Positions 41,599 to 49,096 of a stretch of DNA of 50,218 nucleotides are shown here, piece by piece; within the stretch, counting starts at the first letter, position 1, and each line of letters starts with the position of its first letter. Made by a program: the position numbers and the translations under genes. This stretch comes from Chryseobacterium sp. (GTDB lineage: Bacteria > Bacteroidota > Bacteroidia > Flavobacteriales > Weeksellaceae). The DNA is taken from assembly GCA_018260475.1 (NCBI GenBank), contig JAGLBA010000016.1, positions 5,378-55,595 on the forward strand, in the 5' to 3' direction. The notes beneath the pieces were generated by a model. That model was not told the DNA's origin and ran no database searches. It worked only from the letters and a program-made list of their open reading frames with translations.

Positions 41599-44217
41599 AT
41601 GCAGATTTCAGAAAAATACAGCCCGCAGGAAACCGAAAATAAATGGTACAGTTACTGGCTCGAAAACAAATATTTCCACTCCGAACCGAATGAGAAACCA
41701 CCATACACCATCGTAATCCCGCCACCGAATGTTACGGGGATTCTCCATATGGGACACATGCTGAACAATACGATTCAGGATGTGCTGGTGCGCCGCGCAA
41801 GGATGACGGGTTTCAACGGTTGCTGGGTACCAGGAACGGATCACGCTTCCATAGCAACCGAAGCGAAGGTAGTGGCAAAACTGAAATCCGAAGGCATCAA
41901 CAAATCCGACATTACCCGCGAAGAATTCCTGAAACACGCTTGGGAATGGACCGATAAATACGGCGGAACCATTTTAGAACAACTTAAAAAACTGGGTTGC
42001 TCTTGCGATTGGGACAGAACGCGCTTCACTATGGAGCCGAAACTTTCTGCACAAGTCATCAAATCTTTCGTGGATTTATACAACAAAGGTTTGATTTACA
42101 GAGGCTACCGCATGGTCAACTGGGATCCGGAGGCGAAAACAAATATCTCTGATGAAGAAGTTATTTTTAAAGAACAAAACGGTAAACTTTATTATTTAAA
42201 ATATAAAATCGAAGGTACGGAGGAATTCCTTTCCGTTGCTACCACGCGTCCTGAAACTATCTTCGGGGATGTCGCAGTCTGTGTGAACCCGAATGATGAA
42301 AGGTTTAAAAATCTGATTGGCAAAAATGTAATCGTACCTATTGTAAACCAGTCTGTTCCTGTGATTGCCGATGAATATGTGGATATTGACTTCGGAACTG
42401 GAGCGCTGAAAATAACGCCTGCACACGACATTGCCGATTACGAAATTGGTCAAAAACATAAACTCCAAATGATTGATTCTTTGGATGATAACGGAAACTT
42501 AAACGAGCATGGCCAGCATTATGCAGGTAAGAACCGTTTCGATGTTCGTAAACTGATTGCCAAGGAATTAGAAGAAAAAGGTCTGCTTCTAAAGGCAGAA
42601 GATTATTTAAACAAAGTTGGAACTTCCGAAAGAACAGGCGCAGTGATTGAGCCAAAAGTCTCCGTTCAATGGTTCTTGAAAATGAGTGAGTTAGGAAAGC
42701 CTGCGCTGGATGTGGTGATGAACGATGAGGTGAAATTTCACCCAGAGAAATTCAAAAACACCTATAAACACTGGATGGAAAACATCCGCGATTGGAATAT
42801 TTCACGCCAGTTATGGTGGGGACAGCAGATTCCTGCTTACTACTATGGCAATGGCGAAAATGATTTCGTAGTTGCGGAAACCATTGAGGAAGCGCTAAAA
42901 TTAGCCCAGGAGAAAACTCAAAATCCAAACCTCAATATTCAGAATTTAAGGCAGGATGAGGATGCCCTTGATACTTGGTTCTCTTCTTGGCTTTGGCCGA
43001 TTTCGGTTTTTGATGGTTTGCTGGATCCTGAAAATAAGGATATTAATTATTACTATCCAACTTCTGATTTGGTAACCGGCCCGGATATCATTTTCTTCTG
43101 GGTAGCGCGTATGATCATGTCCGGACTGGAATACCGCAAAGAAGTGCCGTTCAAAAATGTTTATTTCACCGGAATTGTGCGTGATAAGCAGCGCAGAAAA
43201 ATGTCGAAATCCCTCGGAAATTCACCAGATCCTATTGAATTGATCGATAAATACGGCGCAGATGGCGTTCGTGTGGGGATTCTGCTTAGTTCTGCCGCCG
43301 GAAACGATTTACTTTTCGATGAAGATTTAATGCTTCAGGGAAGAAATTTCGCCACAAAAATTTGGAATGCCTATCGTTTGGTCCAAAATTGGACGAAAGA
43401 TGAAAATATTAAGCCTAATGGTGCAGATAATCAGGCCATTCAGTGGTTCGGTCACCAGATGGATAAAACCATTGCTGAAATCGATGATCAGTTTGCGAAA
43501 TTCAGAATTTCGGATGCTCTGCATTTGATTTATAAATTGATTTGGGATGATTTCTGTTCGTGGTATCTGGAAGCGATTAAACCTGCATTTGGTGAGGCTA
43601 TATCGCACGAAGTTTACCAAAAGACCATTTATTATTTTGAAGAATTAATGAAATTACTCCACCCATTCATGCCGTTCCTCACCGAAGAACTTTGGCAAAA
43701 TATTTCCCAAAGATCTGTGGAGGAAGCATTAGTGATTATGCAGCAGAAGTATGCACAACCATTTGATAATGATTTGATTAAATACTTTGAAACTTCAAAA
43801 GAAATCATTTCAGGAGTACGAAATTACCGTCAGTCGAAAGGTATCTCGCCGCGCGAAGCCGTGGAAATATTTACAAGTGCAGAAAGTTTCGCCAATGAAG
43901 ATTTGGTTAAAAAATTAGCGAATGTTTCCGAAATTAATTTCAAACAAAAAACCGATAAGCCGAGTTTCACTTTCTTGATTGGTCCTAATGAAATTTCGAT
44001 TCCCCTTAGCGAAAATCTTGACCTTACTGAAGAAAAGGTGAAAACGGAGGATGAAATTAAGTATCTGAAAGGTTTCTTGGTTTCTGTAGAGAAAAAACTT
44101 TCCAATGAGAAATTCGTAGCCAACGCAAAACCAGAAGTGGTGGCCAGCGAACGCAAAAAACAGCAGGACGCTTTGGATAAAATCAGATTGCTGGAGGAGA
44201 AATTGAAAACATTGTAG
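41599..44217 (+). CDS. valS: Valine-tRNA ligase
   Basis: The 872-residue class I synthetase charges tRNA-Val. HIGH motif: PPNVTGILHMGHMLNN (HMGH 50-53). The editing domain lies at ~190-330 (TTRPETIFGDVAVCVNPND). KMSKS is at 534-538 in RRKMSKSLGNSPDP. The anticodon domain and a C-terminal coiled-coil arm (EEKVKTEDEIKYLKGFLVSVE) end the protein. Length and domain order are standard. Confidence 0.97.
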   Translation: MQISEKYSPQETENKWYSYWLENKYFHSEPNEKPPYTIVIPPPNVTGILHMGHMLNNTIQDVLVRRARMTGFNGCWVPGTDHASIATEAKVVAKLKSEGINKSDITREEFLKHAWEWTDKYGGTILEQLKKLGCSCDWDRTRFTMEPKLSAQVIKSFVDLYNKGLIYRGYRMVNWDPEAKTNISDEEVIFKEQNGKLYYLKYKIEGTEEFLSVATTRPETIFGDVAVCVNPNDERFKNLIGKNVIVPIVNQSVPVIADEYVDIDFGTGALKITPAHDIADYEIGQKHKLQMIDSLDDNGNLNEHGQHYAGKNRFDVRKLIAKELEEKGLLLKAEDYLNKVGTSERTGAVIEPKVSVQWFLKMSELGKPALDVVMNDEVKFHPEKFKNTYKHWMENIRDWNISRQLWWGQQIPAYYYGNGENDFVVAETIEEALKLAQEKTQNPNLNIQNLRQDEDALDTWFSSWLWPISVFDGLLDPENKDINYYYPTSDLVTGPDIIFFWVARMIMSGLEYRKEVPFKNVYFTGIVRDKQRRKMSKSLGNSPDPIELIDKYGADGVRVGILLSSAAGNDLLFDEDLMLQGRNFATKIWNAYRLVQNWTKDENIKPNGADNQAIQWFGHQMDKTIAEIDDQFAKFRISDALHLIYKLIWDDFCSWYLEAIKPAFGEAISHEVYQKTIYYFEELMKLLHPFMPFLTEELWQNISQRSVEEALVIMQQKYAQPFDNDLIKYFETSKEIISGVRNYRQSKGISPREAVEIFTSAESFANEDLVKKLANVSEINFKQKTDKPSFTFLIGPNEISIPLSENLDLTEEKVKTEDEIKYLKGFLVSVEKKLSNEKFVANAKPEVVASERKKQQDALDKIRLLEEKLKTL

Positions 44218-44299
44218 AAGAAGTTAGTGGTTTAGAATTTTCAATTACATCATTGGAGTAACCTAAAACGAATCGCTTAATCCCAATCCTCAAAAAAAA

Positions 44300-44944
44300 A
44301 TGGATCACATAAAAAACATATCAAAAATCTTCGCTAAAAACTTCGTCGAAAGCCCAATGCTGGAAAGTTTTGAGGCGGGAAACATTTTCTTGCCTACGGG
44401 TAGTATCGTGGCTTGTGACCCGCTCATAACCAATGATATGCCTGCGTTTGCTACGGTGTTCCCGGCGGGTAGTTTTCCCGTATTGGTACATAAGGAGCGC
44501 GAGAGCAACTGTATCGCTTACACGGAAATAGTTTTTGGCAATGACGATATTTCCGAATGGAAAATGGCAACTTTGGAAGGGCAAAACATTGCCGACCTCA
44601 CGGAAGGTGAAGTCTTCGGATTCCCCGTGGAGAGCGGCATGGGATGTTATATGGATGTGCAGGCTCAGGAATCTTTGAACCATTTAGAGCAGCGCCTTTA
44701 CCATAGAAAAGGGGTGGATTTTATGGGAATATATGAAGAATTTTTCCACGACCATTTTTTTGATGACAATGGAGCGATCGATCAATTTGCCTTCCTAAAA
44801 CCGAATGATGATGATCCGGGGACTATTTTCGCCTTCGAAACAGGCTATGGCGAGGGATTTTATGCGAGTTATATTGGTTTTAATAAAGAAAATGTGCCGC
44901 AAAAAATCGTCACAGAATTTATTGAAATTAATGTCGAAAATTAG
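44300..44944 (+). CDS. DUF4241 domain protein
   Basis: The protein has 214 residues. Family traits are IFLPTGSIVACDPLITNDMP (~29-48), FPAGSFPVLVHKERESNCIA, and GMGCYMDVQAQESL, with an acidic C-terminal half ending GYGEGFYASYIGF. DUF4241 is found widely in bacteria, often near toxin-immunity loci, but its role is not known. No polymorphic toxin lies next to it here. It follows valS by 80 bp and precedes a ribokinase. Confidence 0.85.
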   Translation: MDHIKNISKIFAKNFVESPMLESFEAGNIFLPTGSIVACDPLITNDMPAFATVFPAGSFPVLVHKERESNCIAYTEIVFGNDDISEWKMATLEGQNIADLTEGEVFGFPVESGMGCYMDVQAQESLNHLEQRLYHRKGVDFMGIYEEFFHDHFFDDNGAIDQFAFLKPNDDDPGTIFAFETGYGEGFYASYIGFNKENVPQKIVTEFIEINVEN

Positions 44945-45018
44945 CAGAAAGAATTGCTACCTGATAAACAATAGTTTAAATTTGTTTCATTAAATTACTA
45001 AAACATTAAAAAATCTAA

Positions 45019-45909
45019 ATGAATATAACTTCGGAAAACCCAAAAATAATCGTAGTCGGGAGTTCGTCCGTAGATTTGGTACTAAATACAGACTTTTTTC
45101 CGCAGGCTAATGAGACCGTAATGGCGGTGAAGTCGGAAAGTTTTTTTGGTGGCAAGGGTGCGAACCAAGCCGTGGCAGCGTCGCGATTGGGTGCGAGTGT
45201 CTATTTCGTTGGCTGTGTGGGCATGGACCCTATGGGCCAGCAGGTGATGCGCAACCTTTTGGACGAAGGCGTGAATGTCGGCTTCGTACATGAATCCGAA
45301 AATGCACCCACAGGAACGGCCTATGTCACGGCATCCGAAGGAAAAAATGCCATAGTGGTCGTGCCTGCTGCAAATTCCCGCTTGAGCGCCAAGCATGTTT
45401 ACTACGCAGAAAAATTTTTCCCGACGGCAGATATGATTCTCGTGCAGTTGGAAATACCGATGGAGGCGGTGCTGGCAACCTATGAGATGGCAAAAAAATA
45501 CGGCAAAAAACTGGGAATTTATGCTGCGCCCGCGGTTAGGTTGCCACAGGAAATCGTGGAATATGCCAATTTTATCGTGGTAAAAAGCAATGATATTTCC
45601 ACAGTTTTTGGCGATGAAAATAAGGGTGAGATTTTGCGCAAAAACGCCAACAAAATTTTTGTTAGGGACGAAACTAATTCAACCATATACTACAACGGTT
45701 CGGAGATGAAGTATTTCCGCAACGAGCCTGGTCAACAGGCGCACAAAATGGGGATGGGAGATGCTTTCACCGCTGGTTTTGCACTAGCGGCTTGCCACGG
45801 GAACTCTATCGACGACTGTGTGGTTTTTGGCAATGAAGTTTCGCTGAAAGTAGGCGGCGACCGCGGTTCACAAAAAGGATTGCCGTATCTGAAAGATTTT
45901 ATAAAATAG
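45019..45909 (+). CDS. rbsK: Ribokinase (PfkB family)
   Basis: This 296-residue sugar kinase has the PfkB N-terminal signature ESFFGGKGANQAVAASRLG (~35-53) and the C-terminal catalytic motif HKMGMGDAFTAGFALA, with Asp as general base. VVGSSSVDLVLNTDFFPQANE at the start matches ribokinase. No ribose transport or pentose genes adjoin, so the exact sugar is inferred from family only. A hairpin terminator follows directly. Confidence 0.85.
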   Translation: MNITSENPKIIVVGSSSVDLVLNTDFFPQANETVMAVKSESFFGGKGANQAVAASRLGASVYFVGCVGMDPMGQQVMRNLLDEGVNVGFVHESENAPTGTAYVTASEGKNAIVVVPAANSRLSAKHVYYAEKFFPTADMILVQLEIPMEAVLATYEMAKKYGKKLGIYAAPAVRLPQEIVEYANFIVVKSNDISTVFGDENKGEILRKNANKIFVRDETNSTIYYNGSEMKYFRNEPGQQAHKMGMGDAFTAGFALAACHGNSIDDCVVFGNEVSLKVGGDRGSQKGLPYLKDFIK

Positions 45910-45912
45910 GAC

Positions 45913-45941
45913 AAAAGCCACTGAAAAGTGGCTTTTTAGTT
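45913..45941 (+). terminator. Terminator after the ribokinase gene
   Basis: AAAAGCCACT and AGTGGCTTTT are perfect 10-bp arms around GAAA, then TT. It starts four bases after the stop codon. Confidence 0.9.
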
Positions 45942-45989
45942 TGCGAGCATTTAAATGAAACGGTTCAGCTTTCAAAAAAATACAAATAA

Positions 45990-46631
45990 ATGATTCCCAC
46001 CACCATTACTTTTGTCCAAGAAACCTTGCGCGGCGCCGAAGCCGGTCACGATTGGTTCCATACCGAACGCGTTTGGAAACTCTCAAAATTTATCGCCGAA
46101 AAAGAAGGTGGTAACCTTTTGGTAGTAGAACTTGCGGCCTTGCTTCATGATATTGCCGACCCTAAATTTCATGAAGGTGATGAAGAGTTAGCATTACATA
46201 TCTCTAAAAATTTTTTAGAAAGTCAAAATATATCTCCAGAGGTTATAGATCAGGTTTTGTTTATCATTAAAAATATGTCCTTCAAAAACCGCGGCGAGGT
46301 ACCGAAGGAAGTTTCTCTCGAAATGAAAATCGTACAGGATGCTGACCGGCTGGATGCTATAGGCGCGATTGGGATTGCACGGACCTTTAATTTCGGTGGG
46401 TTCCAAAACAATCCGATGTATGATCCTGAAATTCAACCAAATTTGAATTTCAAGAAAAAAGAATACAAGAAAAACAACGGCACCACGATCAATCATTTTT
46501 ATGAAAAACTCCTTTTGCTAAAGGATATGATGAACACCGAAACGGCTCGAAAATTGGCCGAAAAGCGTCACCAATTTATGCTGGATTTCCTCGATCAGTT
46601 TTACCGAGAGTGGGAATTCGCCATGGATTAG
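45990..46631 (+). CDS. HD-domain phosphohydrolase
   Basis: The protein has 213 residues. The HD-domain ligands are H in GHDWFHTERVW (~20-30), HD in AALLHDIADPKFHEG (~49-63), and D in VQDADRLDAIGAIGIAR (~113-129). This matches the YedJ/YpgQ-type group, some of which dephosphorylate nucleotides. The substrate is unknown. The stop codon lies in the promoter region of the next gene. Confidence 0.88.
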   Translation: MIPTTITFVQETLRGAEAGHDWFHTERVWKLSKFIAEKEGGNLLVVELAALLHDIADPKFHEGDEELALHISKNFLESQNISPEVIDQVLFIIKNMSFKNRGEVPKEVSLEMKIVQDADRLDAIGAIGIARTFNFGGFQNNPMYDPEIQPNLNFKKKEYKKNNGTTINHFYEKLLLLKDMMNTETARKLAEKRHQFMLDFLDQFYREWEFAMD

Positions 46632-46641
46632 CAAAAATCTT

Positions 46642-46649
46642 TATCTTTG
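46642..46649 (+). promoter_or_regulatory. -7 element that sets the start of the next gene
   Basis: TATCTTTG lies nine bases before ATG 46658. It makes the upstream in-frame ATG at 46610 unlikely as a start, because it would precede the promoter. The transcript would be almost leaderless. Confidence 0.5.
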
Positions 46650-46657
46650 CGCCGGTT

Positions 46658-47263
46658 ATGGGGTACATCATCACACTTATATTTTTGGCACTTGCCATAT
46701 CGCTGTTCCTTTCCTTAGTCAGGTCAGGCAGGTTTGTGCGTTGGGCGCGCCTATTTCGTATAGCAACGGTGGCGGTCACCGTGGCAGTGTTTTCCTACTG
46801 GTTTTTCGAACGCAGTGTCACGCGTTTTGTAGAGAATTCCATGGCGGTACAACTCATCAATAAACTGCCGCAACCTATTGATTTCTACATCCTTAAAAAA
46901 GATTCTCAGACTGACGAGCCGTCGCGCTTTGTCACTTCGCATTTAGGGAATATCCGCCCGGATTATTTCAGAATTGCCTATTTGGATATGAAAACCTCGG
47001 ATGAATTTTGGATTGTGGGCTACCTTGGTAAGAAAAATCTCGTGTATTTCTCGCAGCACGCCGTTCCGAATAAAAATATGGATCAAATCATCGAGGTCCA
47101 AAACTACATCAACCAGAGCCAAAAACTTTCCGACATTGCTAAAAAGGACATTTCTGCCTACCAGAGCAGCAATATGTATCTTGGCATATGGGTTTCGCTT
47201 TGTTTCCTACTCTTGTTTATGAATATCGTTCTGCTTTTGCGGAGAAGAAAATTAGCTGTTTAA
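46658..47263 (+). CDS. Membrane protein of unknown function (two end helices)
   Basis: The protein has 201 residues from ATG 46658; the longer frame from 46610 runs back into the HD gene. Helices: ~2-20, ~30-48 and a C-terminal one ~172-194 (LGIWVSLCFLLLFMNIVLLL) followed by RRRK. Between them is a soluble domain, ~55-165 (PQPIDFYILKKDSQ, NIRPDYFRIAYLDM, EFWIVGYLGKKNLVYFSQHAV). I do not recognise the family. It may share transcription with the HD gene but has its own promoter box. Confidence 0.8.
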   Translation: MGYIITLIFLALAISLFLSLVRSGRFVRWARLFRIATVAVTVAVFSYWFFERSVTRFVENSMAVQLINKLPQPIDFYILKKDSQTDEPSRFVTSHLGNIRPDYFRIAYLDMKTSDEFWIVGYLGKKNLVYFSQHAVPNKNMDQIIEVQNYINQSQKLSDIAKKDISAYQSSNMYLGIWVSLCFLLLFMNIVLLLRRRKLAV

Positions 47264-47264
47264 C

Positions 47265-47468
47265 CTAATCCTTCTTTTGATATTGGCTTCTCCGCTTTTT
47301 GTTTAATGATTGCACACGCTGTTTAGGCATTTGTATCGCCGCCTTTTTCAGGACTTCCGCTGTACCGCCACTTCTGTATGATTGTGGAAAACTTTTGCGG
47401 CTAACCTCCAGTGTTTTAACTTTACGCCCTTTCAAAATCCTTACCCATTCTCTATTTTTGTAAACCAA
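47265..47468 (-). CDS. Possible small basic protein (doubtful)
   Basis: This is a 67-codon frame starting at TTG 47468 with upstream stop codons. It is very rich in Lys, Arg, Gln and Ser (REWVRILKGRKVKTLEV, SGGTAEVLKKAAIQMPKQR). Its composition is protein-like rather than random, and it fills the space between two genes with its stop 2 bp from the previous gene's end. There is no ATG, recognised family or clear promoter. It could be real or chance. Confidence 0.3.
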   Translation of the reverse strand: MVYKNREWVRILKGRKVKTLEVSRKSFPQSYRSGGTAEVLKKAAIQMPKQRVQSLNKKRRSQYQKKD

Positions 47469-47616
47469 TGCCGAGAGTCCGTTTCAGGATTATACTTTAT
47501 CAACATTGAGTATAATTTGTTTAAATTCAATACTATAAATTTTTTAAATTTAAAACTGAGCAGCATCGGCAAGGGAATTAATCAAGTTTTTTTATTAATC
47601 AACAGGAATAGAAGTT

Positions 47617-48633
47617 ATGGGAATTTTTGACAAAAGAATCAGTTACAAGCCGTTTGAATATCCTGAGATCCTCCAGTTCACCGAGGCAATCAATAAGTCT
47701 TTCTGGGTACACTCCGAGGTAGATTTCACTGCCGATGTGCAGGATTTCCACTCGCAGCTTCTGCCGCATGAGAAAAACGCCGTGAAGCACGCCCTGCTCG
47801 CTATCGCGCAGATCGAAGTCTCCGTGAAAACCTTTTGGGGTGATCTCTACAACCACCTTCCGAAGCCGGAAATGAACGGCTTAGGTTCCACCTTCGCAGA
47901 GTGCGAGTTTCGCCATTCCGAGGCCTATTCACGCCTTTTGGAAGTTCTAGGTTATAATGATGAATTTCTGCATATCGTAGAAACCCCGGCTATCAAAAAA
48001 CGCATCGACTTCCTCAGCAAAGTCCTGCGCCACGCACATTCCACAACGCCGAAGGAATATGTTTCCTCGCTATTACTCTTCAGTATCTTGATAGAGAATG
48101 TTTCCCTGTTCTCACAATTTGCCATAATACTCTCATTCACAAGGTTTAAAGGGTATATGAAGAATGTTTCCAACATTATCGCGTGGACTTCCGTGGACGA
48201 GCAAATTCATGCCAACGCAGGAATCTACCTCATTAATAAGATTCGCGAAGAGCAACCGGAATTATTAACGGATGCTGACATCGAAGATATTTATAACCTT
48301 GTAGATCAGTCCGTTGCATTAGAAGGTGAGATTTTGGACTGGATTTTCGAGCGTGGCGAGATAGATAATTTCACCAAAGAAGATTTGCTAAACTTCATGA
48401 AATACCGCGTGGACGATTCCCTGAAACAAATCAATATGGCGCCGCGCTACAACATTTCCCAGGAGCAATATATGCCGATGAAATGGTTCGAGGAAGAGGT
48501 TTTCGCCAATACTATGGATGATTTCTTCGCCAAACGCCCAGTGGATTACACGAAGCACGACAAAAGCATCACCGCAAACGACCTTTTCGACCGCGAGATG
48601 GAGTTGAAATTACAAAGTGAAGGATTCAATTAA
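47617..48633 (+). CDS. nrdB: Ribonucleotide reductase small subunit, subclass Id-like
   Basis: The protein has 338 residues. The metal ligands read Glu67 (AIAQIEVSV), Glu97 and His100 (ECEFRHSEAYS), Glu160 (ILIENVSLF), Glu195 and His198 (VDEQIHANAG). The first ligand is Glu, not the Asp of class Ia, and Tyr104 is kept. These positions agree with my memory of the F. johnsoniae subclass Id enzyme, whose dimanganese centre forms without a tyrosyl radical. There is no N-terminal ATP-cone and no nrdI nearby. Two ATTAATCAA repeats (47577-47585 and 47594-47602) lie just upstream. The start ATG 47617 follows the family. Confidence 0.93.
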   Translation: MGIFDKRISYKPFEYPEILQFTEAINKSFWVHSEVDFTADVQDFHSQLLPHEKNAVKHALLAIAQIEVSVKTFWGDLYNHLPKPEMNGLGSTFAECEFRHSEAYSRLLEVLGYNDEFLHIVETPAIKKRIDFLSKVLRHAHSTTPKEYVSSLLLFSILIENVSLFSQFAIILSFTRFKGYMKNVSNIIAWTSVDEQIHANAGIYLINKIREEQPELLTDADIEDIYNLVDQSVALEGEILDWIFERGEIDNFTKEDLLNFMKYRVDDSLKQINMAPRYNISQEQYMPMKWFEEEVFANTMDDFFAKRPVDYTKHDKSITANDLFDREMELKLQSEGFN

Positions 48634-48638
48634 AATAT

Positions 48639-48765
48639 TTGGGCGCCTTTATCCGCCCTCCGTTCCCGCTGTTTTGGTGGGTGTGGGACGGGTCTCCCTT
48701 CGGTCGCCCCGCCCCACGCCCACCAAAACGAGCTCCACTCAGGTCGGGGCGCACGCGCGTGAAGC
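48639..48765. repeat. Structured intergenic element B with a 22-bp hairpin
   Basis: The element begins TTGGGCGC six bases after the nrdB stop. It continues through CGCCTTTATCCGCCCTCCG, then arms 48671-48692 and 48708-48729 that pair over 22 bp with one G-T and one mismatch. After the hairpin come GAGCTCCACTCAGGTCGGGG and CGCACGCGCG. I recognise the CTTTATCCGCC and GAGCTCCACTCAGGTCGGGG strings as common between genes of Flavobacteriia. A 74-codon frame over it is an artefact. Shared TTGGGCGC start with element A is notable. Confidence 0.78.
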
Positions 48766-49096
48766 TATTGGATTTAAAAACAGTTTTAGCTTAAACAAGA
48801 CCATTGTTTCTCAAACAAAAAACAAAAAAAATTGCAGGTAGTTTTTAGCAATTGGTTTAATAAAAACGAGTTTAGATTCACGGAGCTGCAAAACAAAATG
48901 TAAAAGCTAATTGACGACTCTTCCAATAAATTAATGAGCAGAATGAGTTACCCGAACTGAATATAGGGATAAAATAAACGAATTACTCATTATCGCGTAA
49001 ATTTAGATTGCTTCACTGCGCTTGCAATAACGGAAATAATAAAAACTAAGACCAAAGTGTACTTTTTTTAGTGTACATTTTACATTTTACAGAAAT
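48766..49096. other. AT-rich spacer upstream of nrdA with a repeated AGTGTAC site
   Basis: No gene is seen. AGTGTAC occurs at 49056-49062 and again at 49070-49076, 14 bases apart, ~20-40 bases before nrdA. TGTAC (49058-49062) and GTACA (49073-49077) also form an inverted pair. It could be a regulator site for RNR expression, though it does not match the NrdR box I know. Confidence 0.4.

Noticed and set aside
44300-44944. DUF4241 as immunity protein of a toxin system
   Set aside because: No toxin, RHS or secretion gene lies beside it; valS and ribokinase are its neighbours.
48617-48841. A 74-codon open frame starting inside the nrdB end
   Set aside because: It runs across structured element B; its open state comes from GC-rich repeat sequence and it shows no known motif.
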